Assembly: GCF_963678635.1 (NCBI RefSeq)
Contig: NC_087062.1
Span: forward strand, 58,542,129-58,606,128
Length of the DNA: 64,000 bases
Direction: 5' to 3'
Origin: Symsagittifera roscoffensis
Taxonomy: Eukaryota; Xenacoelomorpha; Acoela; Convolutidae
The notes beneath the pieces are model-generated. The model was given only the letters and a program-made list of their open reading frames with translations. It was not told the DNA's origin and searched no databases. Every line of letters begins with the position of its first letter. Positions within the stretch are counted from its first letter, which is position 1. Of the stretch, positions 21,464-32,226 are shown one piece after another. The position numbers and the translations under genes were made by a program.

Positions 21464-24400
21464 TTACTCATCGTAAGGCGGAGATATTAGCACCATGTTT
21501 ACCTGGTCGGCTGGGTTAATTGAGAAGAATGAGCAGTCCTCATCATCATCTAGTTGAGAGGTTTTTACCCTCAAATCGCCTCCAGATGATGACTGACTGG
21601 AGGGGACAGCAAAGAGGTTGGCGTTTGCCTTCAGTTTCCGAGGAGACAAAGTTGCTTGTAACGCTTCTGCCTGTTTGAGCGCACTCATATTCGCAGTATG
21701 TAAATGAATCATCGTGTTGGATCTAAACTTGTCCTCGCTTATGACGAATTCTGCTTCTTTACTAAACAAATCCTTTGCCACAATTGCAAAGGGTCTTGCC
21801 CAGGTATAACATCTCTTCAATTCTTCTTGGTCCAAACATGTGAAAAGTTGTTTGAAAGACGCGTCGAAAGCTAACAGAGTAGCCGCCGCCAAAATTCTGG
21901 GAGCGTATTGCACCGATTCATATGCCAGCGTGCACAAGTCCAGTAGCATAGACGTTCTGTAGAATAGCATTGGGTCAAAAGTTGAATGTATGAGCAGGTT
22001 GTTCGAAGAGGTTCTCTCGCCTACAGAAAAGGATCTGATTATATCAGCAGTAGCCCCTGGACTGTACTTGGCGTTTTTGATTTGCAAAAACAGGAGAAGC
22101 CATTGCAGCGACGTCATTGGAGTCAATTTCCATCTAAGATGTTGGACTAGGCAAACTTCGGTCTCAATTATTTCGAGAGTATCGCAAGCACCGTCAGTCA
22201 CATTGGCGAACTCTTTTGTGGGCGGAGGATATATTTCCTCAATTTTGGACGCAGTAAAGAGAGCAGTGGTCCCGAGGAGTTGCAACTTGTCGGCTCCTAT
22301 TCCTTTGGTCAAAGATAGAAACCGGTCGAAGAAATTGGCAGCCAAGTAGAAGGTATCCTTTCGCAAATGGTAAGATTGAGACACCTCCGATAACCATTCG
22401 AGTACTACTGCTCTGTGTTGAGCAGTGATTTTAGTGTGATTCTCAAGAGCATTCCTATTCTGTCGGTGTGTTACGTCATCATCCGCAATCATATCTTCCC
22501 AGCAGACTCTACTATCTCCCCAGCCGAGCTCAGGCATCGGGCACCTCAGAGCACCTACGCAATTTTCATTCAAATCTTGTCCAAACTTCGAATCGGCAGT
22601 TGGTGTAATTGGAGTATCTGCAATAATTTGTCTTGTAGCAGCAAACGTGTCGGGTGTCAAAGCAGGTTTTTGACACTGTTTTGAATTATTTTGATTGCCG
22701 ACTTGAGATGCGTAGCTTAAATGTGCTTCCGGTGTGTAAGCTTGCGACGCCGTTCTCGGTTTTCCCTGATTTGCCAAATATTGAGCAACAATTGCACTTC
22801 CTGAATCCCGAATTGGGTACCTGTCCAGGGGCAAAAACTTGTCAGTAACAACTGCAGGACAACTCGTAGTCAGCTCACCGGATGTTTCTTGAGCAGCGAC
22901 CATATCCTTATACTCGTGTGATTTCTGAGCAGCTAGCATCAGAGCGGGAATCTGGAATATGGAACTAGCACTAAGCGCGGCTTCATTGTCAGTTTGCATC
23001 CTCGGAGGCTCATTTTCCTGGTCGATCTCCGTCGACACATCAGTCATTTGGCTGCTTGCGTCATCACTAGCATCATAGAAGCTGTTCACGTCATTTGAAT
23101 TTGAGTTCTCAGTACATGCCAGGAGACTGTCTTTGTCGCAATCACACTCCTGGTCCCCGCTATGGTTCTCGTCCATCTGCGTGTTTGATGCTCCTGAGCT
23201 AGAAGCGGCTCCAGTTGAACTGGACTGATTCGAGTACTCGTCCGTAGAGAGTGAGAAGTAGCTGCTGTCCATTTTGGCCACGTTGATCAAGTTGTTCTCT
23301 TTATCAGAGTTGGAAGCCCCTGAGTCGCTACTGTTATTGCACAATGTATCCACTGGTCCAAAGCAGTTGTTCAACTGATCCAAAGGAGAGTTCGATCCAG
23401 TTGACGCTGTTGATTCCACGGTCGTTCTATGAGCTGCTGTAGCGTTGAATGCTTGAAGAAAATTCGAATTCAAATTCGCGCTATTTTCAGTCAATGGATG
23501 GAAGGAGTTTTGAGCAGTGTTGAAGAACACGTTGCTGTTATACATCAAGCTGGGAACAGTACTAGCTGTTGGCATATATCGAAATTCCTGTGGTTGCTGA
23601 ATGAATGCCGACGTTGACGCCTTTTGAGCTAATTGTGCCGATGACATTCCGGCGAGCAGATGAGCCACGTACAGGTGATTAGTCCACTCCACGCTCAATG
23701 GAAAAGGGGTATTATTATTCAGCCCAGCCGCAACAGTTGAAATTGAATCTTGTCCTCTGGAAAAGGATGTCGAGCTAGAATTCGCAGCAAAATGTGGAAG
23801 CTGCATTTCTTGCTTACTATCTTTCGCTGTGTAATTATAAGAATAATTACTATTTGAAGCTGTGGAATTTGTCGAACCCTTTGTCTGTTCTTTCAAATCC
23901 GGTAGATAATCCTGATAATAAAATGAGCTACTTCCTGTAATTGCTGCTTCCTTGTTGTTCGATGCCTTTTTTGACTGGATTTTAGCTTGTTCGTCTCTTG
24001 AGATGTCTTTGCTCACGATGGAAAGAGCAGATGCCTGTTCTACTAGCAAATTCCCACTCACGGATTCCTTGGCCTGTTTCTTCGATTTGCGTCTCCCACA
24101 ATTCGACTTAATACTCCGACCTCTAAGCGATTGCGTGGTCTGAATACCTTGAGGCGCGTTGGTTGCACTCTTTTCGTAACTACCTGGTAGATGCTCGAAC
24201 AATTGAATCCCGTCCTCTTTGAGAGCCGGAATTTTTGCTATGTCGATACAATAACTACTGTGTTCGATATTAATTTTACTCTGGCTCAGACTGTAAATAT
24301 TATTTTGGCCAACAGGACCAATATTAGTACTGTCCTCTGCAAATAACAAAGATGCAGGTTCAGGTTCTTTTGTTTGATATCGATATTCAAATACTTGATT

Positions 24401-24919
24401 GGGACAGAAGAGCGAGGAAATTTTTTCGGCGCTATTTGCACTATTTTGGGGCTCAGCAGGCCTCTGGTTACTAGCAATAATTTTAATATTATGAGAGTGT
24501 GTTTCAGGCGAGAACGACTTAATCTGTGCAATCGTAGTATCACAATTAGCTCTATAATTATTTTCAATTTCTCTAATCTCTCGATCGTTTAAATCCGTTT
24601 CTGGATCTAAGCTACTATTGGTCCAAAAAGGAGTCTCACACGCTAATTGGCCTGGTTTAATATCACTTGAGTCCACAACCAAACTTGGACCATTCGTGTT
24701 ATTCGCACCGACTGTTTGAGGTGTACTGGCGGAGCCGACTTTCCGGTGGTGCTTGAATCGAGTCTTGGTTTGATGTCGGGATCCGATTGGATCACGCTCT
24801 TTGACAGCGGCAACAGTGCTCGGATTGTTATCTGGCCTTCTTTGCTTGGTCGCTTTGTTTGAACTGCGGCTTCGGCTCTGTGCCAGTGACAATCTGGTGT
24901 TGGCGTTCCGTTTCGGCAT
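21464..24919 (-). CDS. CCNE: Cyclin E, long form, single exon
   Basis: This 1,151-residue ORF is open from an ATG with G at -3 to a TAA. Cyclin E binds and activates CDK2 to drive entry into S phase. The conserved part starts at about residue 793 (CPMPELGWGD). The cyclin N box (~805-935) contains VVLEWLSEVSQSYHLRKDTF, ASKIEEIYPP and the cyclin E hallmark VTDGAC. The C box (~936-1045) includes LLDLCTLAYES and WARPFAIVAKDLF. A TP site in PALTPDTF near residue 755 and a second in ITPTAD resemble the Cdc4/Fbw7 phosphodegron region of the family. The ~790-residue N-terminal extension is low-complexity (Ser, Asn, Gln, Thr) with a basic start. Cyclin E proteins are usually ~400-700 residues, so this one is much longer. 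It has no intron, which is unusual for the family; a retrocopy is possible, but the intact ORF argues it is functional. Confidence 0.93.
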   Translation of the reverse strand: MPKRNANTRLSLAQSRSRSSNKATKQRRPDNNPSTVAAVKERDPIGSRHQTKTRFKHHRKVGSASTPQTVGANNTNGPSLVVDSSDIKPGQLACETPFWTNSSLDPETDLNDREIREIENNYRANCDTTIAQIKSFSPETHSHNIKIIASNQRPAEPQNSANSAEKISSLFCPNQVFEYRYQTKEPEPASLLFAEDSTNIGPVGQNNIYSLSQSKINIEHSSYCIDIAKIPALKEDGIQLFEHLPGSYEKSATNAPQGIQTTQSLRGRSIKSNCGRRKSKKQAKESVSGNLLVEQASALSIVSKDISRDEQAKIQSKKASNNKEAAITGSSSFYYQDYLPDLKEQTKGSTNSTASNSNYSYNYTAKDSKQEMQLPHFAANSSSTSFSRGQDSISTVAAGLNNNTPFPLSVEWTNHLYVAHLLAGMSSAQLAQKASTSAFIQQPQEFRYMPTASTVPSLMYNSNVFFNTAQNSFHPLTENSANLNSNFLQAFNATAAHRTTVESTASTGSNSPLDQLNNCFGPVDTLCNNSSDSGASNSDKENNLINVAKMDSSYFSLSTDEYSNQSSSTGAASSSGASNTQMDENHSGDQECDCDKDSLLACTENSNSNDVNSFYDASDDASSQMTDVSTEIDQENEPPRMQTDNEAALSASSIFQIPALMLAAQKSHEYKDMVAAQETSGELTTSCPAVVTDKFLPLDRYPIRDSGSAIVAQYLANQGKPRTASQAYTPEAHLSYASQVGNQNNSKQCQKPALTPDTFAATRQIIADTPITPTADSKFGQDLNENCVGALRCPMPELGWGDSRVCWEDMIADDDVTHRQNRNALENHTKITAQHRAVVLEWLSEVSQSYHLRKDTFYLAANFFDRFLSLTKGIGADKLQLLGTTALFTASKIEEIYPPPTKEFANVTDGACDTLEIIETEVCLVQHLRWKLTPMTSLQWLLLFLQIKNAKYSPGATADIIRSFSVGERTSSNNLLIHSTFDPMLFYRTSMLLDLCTLAYESVQYAPRILAAATLLAFDASFKQLFTCLDQEELKRCYTWARPFAIVAKDLFSKEAEFVISEDKFRSNTMIHLHTANMSALKQAEALQATLSPRKLKANANLFAVPSSQSSSGGDLRVKTSQLDDDEDCSFFSINPADQVNMVLISPPYDE

Positions 24920-26499
24920 GCCTCCAGTTTAATCAAGCAATCAACGCACAGGCACACGCAAATGGTTGTACTTGCACTGAGACAAGTTATTAATTGGTTA
25001 AGAGACACCTAACAATTAAGCACGATAAACCTGAAAAGACGGCTCAAAAGATCATATGTTGCAATAAATGGACTTGCTACGAAACCCTTAATTGTTAACT
25101 TGAGCCAGGTAGCACCAAATTGAAGTAGTGGTCATAAAAATGGAATCTTCAGGATTCGAACTGGAAAGTTTTTGGAATGGTGAGAGCAACTGATTGCAAA
25201 TAACCCAGAAATAAAATGATATTCTCCTTAAATATATCCGAGGGAATTAGCCTCTGGTCAGTCAAACACAGCTAGTCAATAAATAAATCCAAACAATTAC
25301 TAATAATATTACAAATGTTTGACAATTCATTTTCTCAGATTATTAAAATGCCTTTCAACTGGTTTGGGATAAAACGAAGTCGGTAGTTTCCGTCCCTATG
25401 GCGGAATTCATCACAGCCTCGGATAGGATTAAACTTCTTAGGGTACGAAGGGAAACGACTTCAATCCAGTAGCGCAATTTGAGAAAACGCTGTTGAAACT
25501 CTCTCTTGAGTTTTAGGAATGAATTAGACATACTAACAACCTTACCGCTTCAAAGCTGTCCGATGCCAATGGCCTAGAAAATGATTAATCCAGTACTGCA
25601 GCACATGAATAGAATTAATAGAAAGAGAAAACTCCCTGCACCTGAAGAATGACACAGACCCTGTGTCACGCTCGCGCTTAATTGTATAGAAGCGTAGCAA
25701 CTCAGTTGTCAATTTTTCAGAAAACAAAAACTTGAATCCTAACTCAAACTTAACTATAAAAACTTTTCTTGATTGGCTACGTCAAAACAATGCGTGATAT
25801 GGATTCACCTTCTAAAATCAGGTATCGGGGGCGAGGCGTGTCCACAAACTACTGAAACCAGGGGGGTGGCGGTGAGCTGTCTTTTGAAATTAGATAAAAG
25901 ATATTCAATTGAATTCAATTCATTTTTATATCGAAGCCACAATGATAAACACAAATATGTGTTACAAAATTGCTTGCTATGTTTTTTCAGAGTGACTACA
26001 TACTTACATACTCGTTTTGTTATCGGGACAACTATTTCACCATTGAAATCATGTATCGTGAGGGGGTCCCGATAATTAAGCACCTGAGCACCTGATAATA
26101 ACGAAAACCAACACTAGTTGATTCGTTTATAACCAGTAACATAAGGAGATCATTTTCATTGTTGATAGCCGTTCATTTTTCAGTTGTGACCGCCTAAGTC
26201 GTATAACAGTTTGTACCTAATCGTGATTGATAAACAAGTAGCTGCGCAAGTAGCACAGAATGTTTTGCCCAAAGAAATCAAAGTTGAGAAGTTCAGATGG
26301 TAAAGAAAAAACCAACCGAATTAGGCATAACGCTGCAAAATTGACAAATAATTGATTCACAAAAACCAAATTTTCAATTTTTCTTGATACTGATTTTTCA
26401 GATTTTATTAGCTTGCAAGAAAAAATATAAAACTGTTTATACCGCCAAAAAAACTAGTGATCTTCTCATAGTCTTCATTCGAGCCTGCCAACTTTCAGA
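24920..26499. other. Gene-free region upstream of cyclin E
   Basis: This should contain the cyclin E 5' UTR and promoter, but I see no clear core promoter motif. Near 25138-25200 the minus strand has a good Pol III B box (AGTTCGAATCC) in a tRNA-like setting, probably a SINE remnant. Confidence 0.4.
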
Positions 26500-27095
26500 A
26501 AAAAAAACATCAACCACGTATCTAGCCCCCAAAAATGAAATTTTCATTAAGTTCAAGCACAAGTTTCAAAATCTAAAAAATGACTAAAAAATTTTATTGA
26601 CTTCGTCTTGGTTGATTGCTATAGCCCAAGAAAAATTATATAGGACAGCCGACGCCATTTATTTTTTCATCTCAAAAACTGCAAAAACATAAACAGCTTC
26701 ATTTTTGACTTTCTAAGCTAATTTTTTAGATGTTTATCTGAAAATTAAATAAAAATACTTGCAAAATTGAAAAAGCCGAATACTTGTTGAAACATTAACT
26801 CTGATTCAAATAAGAATCAAATATGAACCATATGAACTAGTTCATATAATATGAACCAGTTAACGGTCCTGGCTACTATCCTTCATTCAAATTGGTTTGC
26901 TCATCCCAAAACAAGATAAAACTGTTAGATGGAAAAGAGTAATCAACGCAAGGAAACAGAAAAAAAACTAACTTCTTTTTGAAAAAAACTTCAACTTACA
27001 AATTTTCAAGAAAACAAAATATGGACTTAGAGCTCTTTGAACTTCTAGAAAAACTAGCCCAATTTGAAAAAAAAAACTGATTAAAAAAATTAATT

Positions 27096-27290
27096 TTGAA
27101 CACAGAGGCGACGAAGCTTCGCTTCGCAAACACTAGCGACAACACGAGAAAAATCAGCACGATAAAGTGCAAAAAAAACTACAAATAAATCTCGAATTAG
27201 TTTTTAAAAATCGACGTCTGAAATTCTAACATGCGACCTAGAGATTAAGAGTCTCACGCCCTAACCACTCAGCTACGAAAGCTTACTAGA
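27096..27290 (-). repeat. SINE-like repeat with tRNA-Lys-like head
   Basis: On the minus strand the head (~27290-27225) reads GTAGCTGAGTGGTTAGGGC, then GAGACTCTTAATCTC with CTT in the anticodon position. This is close to a tRNA-Lys D arm and anticodon arm. The T arm and acceptor do not pair, so it is a tRNA-derived repeat. The end GCGAAGCTTCGTCGCCTCTG matches the end of the SINE-like copies at 10752 and 11341. A second copy is at 29298-29497. Confidence 0.65.
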
Positions 27291-27465
27291 TACAAAACAC
27301 AAGTAACAAACAAAGCAGAGAACAGACGCTATGCAACTTCCAATGCTACAGTGAAATTTCCATATAAGTGAGCACTTATATTTGCGAGTTAGCTTAGAAA
27401 AAAATGAAGGTTCGTAATAATACACTAAACTGATCGCTAGTGTAAACATGCTGGGATATCTGAAC

Positions 27466-27741
27466 ATGAAAATCCACTTTGGAAACTTTATATCAATCAC
27501 GCTTTTCGTGACCTTTACACTTTTGCTGTTCGATGGTGGAGTTTGCCTTCCTCTTTACAGAGGAAATGAATTGAACTTAAAAGGAAATCATACTTCAAAC
27601 ATAAAAAACCGAAAATCAGAAATGATCATGACAACCGAAGTTACTGCTCTTGACCTTCATCATTTCACCCAGTCAAAAAGTTTCTGGAAATTCCTGAAGA
27701 AAAAATTAAATAAAAGTTTTAACTACATTCACGATTCTTAA
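27466..27741 (+). CDS. Small secreted-peptide-like ORF, intact copy
   Basis: I do not recognise this family. The ORF from ATG 27466 encodes 91 residues (97 if started at 27448). I prefer 27466 because MKIHFGNFISITLFVTFTLL then forms a clean signal peptide ending near GGVCLP. The mature part is polar with one N-glycosylation site (NHT), and ends in a basic, aromatic stretch (KSFWKFLKKKLNKSF). Related sequence lies at ~29680-29950 (start ATG changed to ATA and a 2-bp A-run expansion, so broken), ~30011-30212, ~14990-15075, and split across 36437-36511 and 63872-64000. A CTTCCTCTTTACAG stretch mid-ORF looks like a splice acceptor, so the true structure may differ. It could be a chance ORF in a repeat. 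Confidence 0.4.
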   Translation: MKIHFGNFISITLFVTFTLLLFDGGVCLPLYRGNELNLKGNHTSNIKNRKSEMIMTTEVTALDLHHFTQSKSFWKFLKKKLNKSFNYIHDS

Positions 27742-28039
27742 AAGATTCTTCGAAACAACTTTTATCATTTAAAGTACCCAGTATTGCGAGGGAGATTCTC
27801 AGTTTGAAAAACTGTTAGAAATAGTCAATTAGGAAAACTGTTAAGAATCTTAAGCAAAAAACTGATTCAAAAGACATCTCTGGGTCGTTTTCAACAACTT
27901 TTTGACTAAATGATTTTGAGACACTTAGGATCAGGCTGGTTAAAAATTGCATTGCAATTAAATTGTACCTTAATAAAAATTGCAATGGGATAATAATTGC
28001 AATAATTATAATTAATGCTCTCAAAACCAAAAAAGTCCC

Positions 28040-28764
28040 TCAAAAATGTAAATTAAAGATAGAAGCAAGCTTAGCATCATAAAAATCAGGGTTGAGCTTA
28101 AGGAACATAAGAGCTTTCACATGATGTGAAAGCAGCCTTTTTCGTTCGGGAGTAAGTATATACTTTGCGATGCTGAATGAGCGCTCGGCAATGTTGGAAG
28201 TTGGCGGCACCAATGCAAGTTTAGGCTCGTTTTTGACTCTCTTTGCAGACAGCACCTTGTTCTGCAAAATCTGATTGACTCGCAGGTTCATAGTTTTCGA
28301 TTTCTGCTATCTTTCTCCAGTTCAAAATTCTGCAACTGCCGCTGGTCAAATTCACCCAGCCCATGATTTTTTTTCAAGATAGCATTTTTGAAAAGCTGGC
28401 TATGTATAATATTCGAAGAAGTTGAAAAATAATGTTACAGGATAAATATTCGTCAAAGCATCAAAAAGTAAGCGTATATCATGGAGACTCTATTTCTGCC
28501 CTAATACTTTTTTTTTATCGTTTTCATCTACTTCATCAGCAAGTTGATTTTGCTCAACACTGTTTCACACTCCTCCAGCTTCTTATTCGTACTCTCATTG
28601 TCCCCAATAACACAAATGATATCTTCAGTTCGACGGTGATAAACCTTAGAAAGAGTGATGCGAATAAAATCAACGTGACTTTGGGCATCTAGTTTTTCAT
28701 AAAATAAAATATCAACCATGTATTTAGCCCCAGAAAATGAAATTTTCATTAAGTTCAAGCACAA
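28040..28764 (-). pseudogene. hAT transposase 3' remnant, copy 1
   Basis: Two frames cover hAT-like sequence. The upstream frame (28764-28528) contains IICVIGDNESTNKKLEE, like the region of hAT transposases around the second catalytic Asp. The downstream frame (28291-28040) has PPTSNIAERSFSIAKYIL followed by LMFLKLNPDF, the hAT C-terminal dimerisation domain. The frames do not join, so this is a relic. The matching copy is at 30526-31150. Confidence 0.7.
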
Positions 28765-31143
28765 GTTTCAATATCAAAAAATGACTAAAAAATTTTATTG
28801 ACTTCGTCTTTGTTGATTCCTATCGCCCAAGAAGAAATATATAGGACAGGCGACGCCTTTTATTTTTTCATCTCAAAACTGCAAAAACGAACAGCTTCAT
28901 TTTTGACTTTCTATGCCAATTTTTTTTAGATGTTTATCTGAAAATAAAAGAAAACTACTTGCAAAACTGAAAAGCCGAATATTTGCTGAAACATTAACTC
29001 TGATTCAAATAAGAATCAAACATGAACCATATGAACTAGTTCAAATAATATGAACCAGTTACCGGGCCTGGCTACAATCCTTCATTAAAATTAATTTGCT
29101 TATCACAAAACAAGATAAAACTGTTAGATGGAAAAGAGTAATCAACGCAAGGAAACAGAAAAAAAACTAACTTCTTTTTGAAAAAAAAACTTCAACTTAC
29201 AAATTTTCAAGAAAACAAAATATGGACTTAGAGCTCTTTGAATTTCTAGAAAAACTAGCCCAATTTGAAAAAAAAAACTGATTAAAAAAATAAATTTTGA
29301 ACACAGAGGCGACGAAGCTTCGCTTCGCAAACACTAGCGAGAACACGAGAAAAATCAGCACTAAAAAGTGCAAAAAAAAACTATAAATAAACCTCGAATT
29401 AGTTTTAAAAAATCGACAACGTCTCAAATTCTAACCTGCGACCTGCAGATTAAGAGTCTCACGCCCTAACCACTCAGCTACGAAAACTTAAAAGATACCA
29501 AACACAAGTAACAAAAAAAGCAGAGAACAGACGCTATGCAACTTCCAATGCTACAGTGAAATTTCCATATGAGTGAGCACTTATATTTGCGAGTTAGCTT
29601 AGAAAAAAATGAAGGTTCGTAATAATACACTAAACTGATTGCTAGTGTAAACACGCTGGGATATCTGAACATAAAAATCCACTTTCGAAACTGTATATCA
29701 ATCACGCTTTTCGTGACCTTTACACTTTTGCTGTTCGCTGGTGGAGTTTGCCTTCCTCTTTACAGAGGAAATGAATTGAACTTAAAAGGAAATCATACTT
29801 CAAACATAAAAAAAACCGAAAATCAGAAATGATCATGACAACCGAAGTTACTGCTCTTGACCTTCATCATTTCACCCAGTCAAAAAGTTTCTGGAAATTC
29901 CTGAAGAAAAAATTAAATAAAAGTTTCAACTACATTCACGATTCTTAAAAGATTCTTCGAAACTATTTTTATCATTTGAAGTACCCAGTATTGCGAGGGA
30001 AAAGTCTCAGTTTGAACTTAAAAGGAAATCATACTTCAAACATTAAAAACCGAAAATCAGAAATGATCATGACAACCGAAGTTACTGCTCTTGAACTTCA
30101 TAAATTCACCCGGTCAAAAAGTTACAGGAATTTCCCGGAGAAAAAGTATATAAATGTTTCAACTACATTCACGATTCTTAAAAGTTTCTTCGAAACTACT
30201 TTTATCATTTAAAGTACCCAGTGTTGCGAGGGAAAATTCTCAGTTTAAAAAATGTTAGTAATAGTCAATTAAGAAAACTGTTAAGAATTTTAAGCAAAAA
30301 AAAACTGATTCAAAAGACACCTCTGGGTCGTTTTCGACACTTTTTCGACTAAATCATTTTGAGGCACTTAGGATCAGTCTTTTAAAAGATTGTATTAAAA
30401 ATAAATTATACCCTAATAAAATTGCAATGGGTTAATAATTGCGACTTCGTTCTTCTTGAAAATAATATTTGTAATAGTTACAATTATTGCTCTCAAAACC
30501 ACAAAAAAGTCACTCAAAAATTAAATTAAAGATCAGACGCAAGCTTAGCGTCATGAAAATCAGGGTTGAGCTTAAGGAACATAAGAGCTTCCAAATGAAG
30601 TGGAAGCAGCCTTTTTCGTTGGGGACTCAGTATATACTTTGCGGTGCTGAATGAGCGCTCGACAATGTTGGAAGTTGGCGGCACCCATGCAAGTTTAGGC
30701 TCAGTTTTGACTCTTTTTGCAGACAGCACCTTTTATGCAAAGGTTATTTGACTCGCAGGTTCAGAGGTTTCGATTTCTGCTATCTCTTTCTCCGGTTCAA
30801 ATTTCTTCAACTGCCGCTGGTCAAATTCACCCAGCCCAGCGCCACTGATTTCTTTCACGATAGCATTTTCGAAAAGCTGGCTATTTAAAATATTCGATGA
30901 AGTTAATAAATAAGGTGAAGTTACAGGATAAATACTCATCAAAGCATCAAAAGGGAAGCTTATATCATGGAGACTCAATTTCTCACTTATTTTCCGTTTT
31001 TATTGTTTTCATCTTCTTCATCAGCAAGTTGATTTCACTCAACACTGTTTCATAATCCTCCAGCTTCTTATTCGTACTTTCATTGTCCACAATAACCCAA
31101 ATAATATCTTCAGTTCGACGGTGATAAACCTTCGAGAGAAGGA
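28711..31143. repeat. Tandem ~2.3-kb unit, copy 2
   Basis: It repeats the copy 1 order: CATCAACCATGTATTTAGCC segment, SINE-like repeat (29298-29497), peptide-ORF region (~29680-29950) and hAT remnant. It also has an internal tandem duplication of ~235 bp (about 29779-30010 and 30011-30245) covering the 3' half of the peptide ORF. Many scattered differences from copy 1 show the duplication is not recent. Confidence 0.8.
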
Positions 31144-31150
31144 TACAAAA
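30526..31150 (-). pseudogene. hAT transposase 3' remnant, copy 2
   Basis: The frame at 30978-30733 (GLGEFDQRQLKKFEPEKEIA) and the frame at 30729-30526 (PPTSNIVERSFSTAKYIL, then ALMFLKLNPDFHD) cover the linker and dimerisation region of a hAT transposase. Stops between the frames make it non-functional. No terminal inverted repeats were found around either copy. Confidence 0.65.
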
Positions 31151-31399
31151 GATCCATTTTGTACTCTAAAGTCTACCTTAAACAGGGACAAGCTTCGAAA
31201 ACTCACGGGTAGTTTCTTCTTTAATAAATGAGAAAGGTAAGTTGCATTCTGAAATGTATTTAAAACAATGCATTTGATTATTTGAATATAAATTGATCTA
31301 ATTATAGTTTTTTTTAGCACAGAGGGTTCGTTCAAAACATATTGATAAACAACTACAAAGAAAGTAATGTTTTTGTTCTTACCAACTGAAAAACCAAGG

Positions 31400-32226
31400 C
31401 TATTCCAAAAGGAGCAGTTCTCTGCATTGTTCTGGCAATGTACCCATAACGGAGGCTGCGTTGCCCATTTGAATCGCAATTGACAGTCTTTGGATAAGTT
31501 GGCTATATGCCTTCTTGTTGTGAGTTTCCGGTAACGCCATCAGCTCTTTTCCCGTCCGAGCGGGTGAGACCAACAGGTTCAAGCTGAGACGGGAGGCCTG
31601 CAGAGGTAAGTGCTCGTTTTATGATGTCGTTGATCATTAAATGCCTCGGAAATCGCCCTGAGCTCTTTTTGCAGGACAGACCATGACGTCCGTCGGCTCT
31701 CACCTCGCTGCCACAGCTGCATAAATGGTTCGCAAAGAGGAACTCCCAGTCGTAGTCCGAGGGAGATTCGTATCTGTTCGTCAGTGAGCTTGAGTCCGAT
31801 CGCTTTGGAGGGGTATGCGTTTAGCCATGCGCCAGCTATCTTTCCTTGGTATGCCAGAACTCTGGCTCTTGGTGTCTCATTGATTGCATTCACCAAATGG
31901 ATGCGCGCGAACTTTTGCTTGTTGACAGCTGCGGACCAGTCTTTTTGTGCTGCGGGCTCCTTGATCACAACCGTCGAGTCAGCATCCGAGAAGGCGTGCC
32001 AATGCTCGATAGCCGAAAACAAAAGCTCGTTGTCAAGGTGTGTGTCCTCGGGAAGAATCTCGGAGATGAGTTTTTCGCTGCCGGCCGCTGAAGCAAGAAA
32101 TGCAGATGGGGCGAGGTGGACAGCTGAACTCAAACCGATTCCGCCGTATTTTACTGGGTGCGTTGCCTGTTCCCACGAGGTGTCATCTATCTTGACATTT
32201 GAGATTGATTCGAGACTTAACCGCAA
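31400..32226 (-). pseudogene. LINE-like ORF, 3' fragment
   Basis: Three overlapping minus frames give one interrupted product. The first (32226-31579) has THPVKYGGIGLSSAVHLAP and APSAFLASAAGS. The next has [17 protein letters not shown] and [14 protein letters not shown]. The last has NAASVMGTLPEQ. This combination is familiar from the region after the reverse transcriptase in proteins annotated as RNA-directed DNA polymerases of marine invertebrates. No RT or endonuclease domain is present here. The GC content is clearly higher than that of the flanks. Confidence 0.5.

Larger units (their letters stand above)
26500..28710. repeat. Tandem ~2.3-kb unit, copy 1
   Basis: It begins with a CATCAACCACGTATCTAGCC segment and ends near 28710 after ATCTTCAGTTCGACGGTGATAAACC. 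It contains, in order, a SINE-like repeat, a small secreted-peptide-like ORF and hAT transposase remnants. All three recur in the same order in copy 2. Confidence 0.8.

Noticed and set aside
21990-22349. Plus-strand ORF of 119 aa opposite cyclin E
   Set aside because: Antisense shadow of the conserved cyclin box.
25773-26075. Plus-strand ORF of 100 aa upstream of cyclin E
   Set aside because: No domain, overlaps an equally long minus-strand ORF, and the composition is that of background AT-rich DNA.
27225-27290. A working tRNA-Lys gene on the minus strand
   Set aside because: The D arm and anticodon arm look right, but the T arm and acceptor stem do not pair, and the sequence is duplicated at 29430-29497 inside a repeat.
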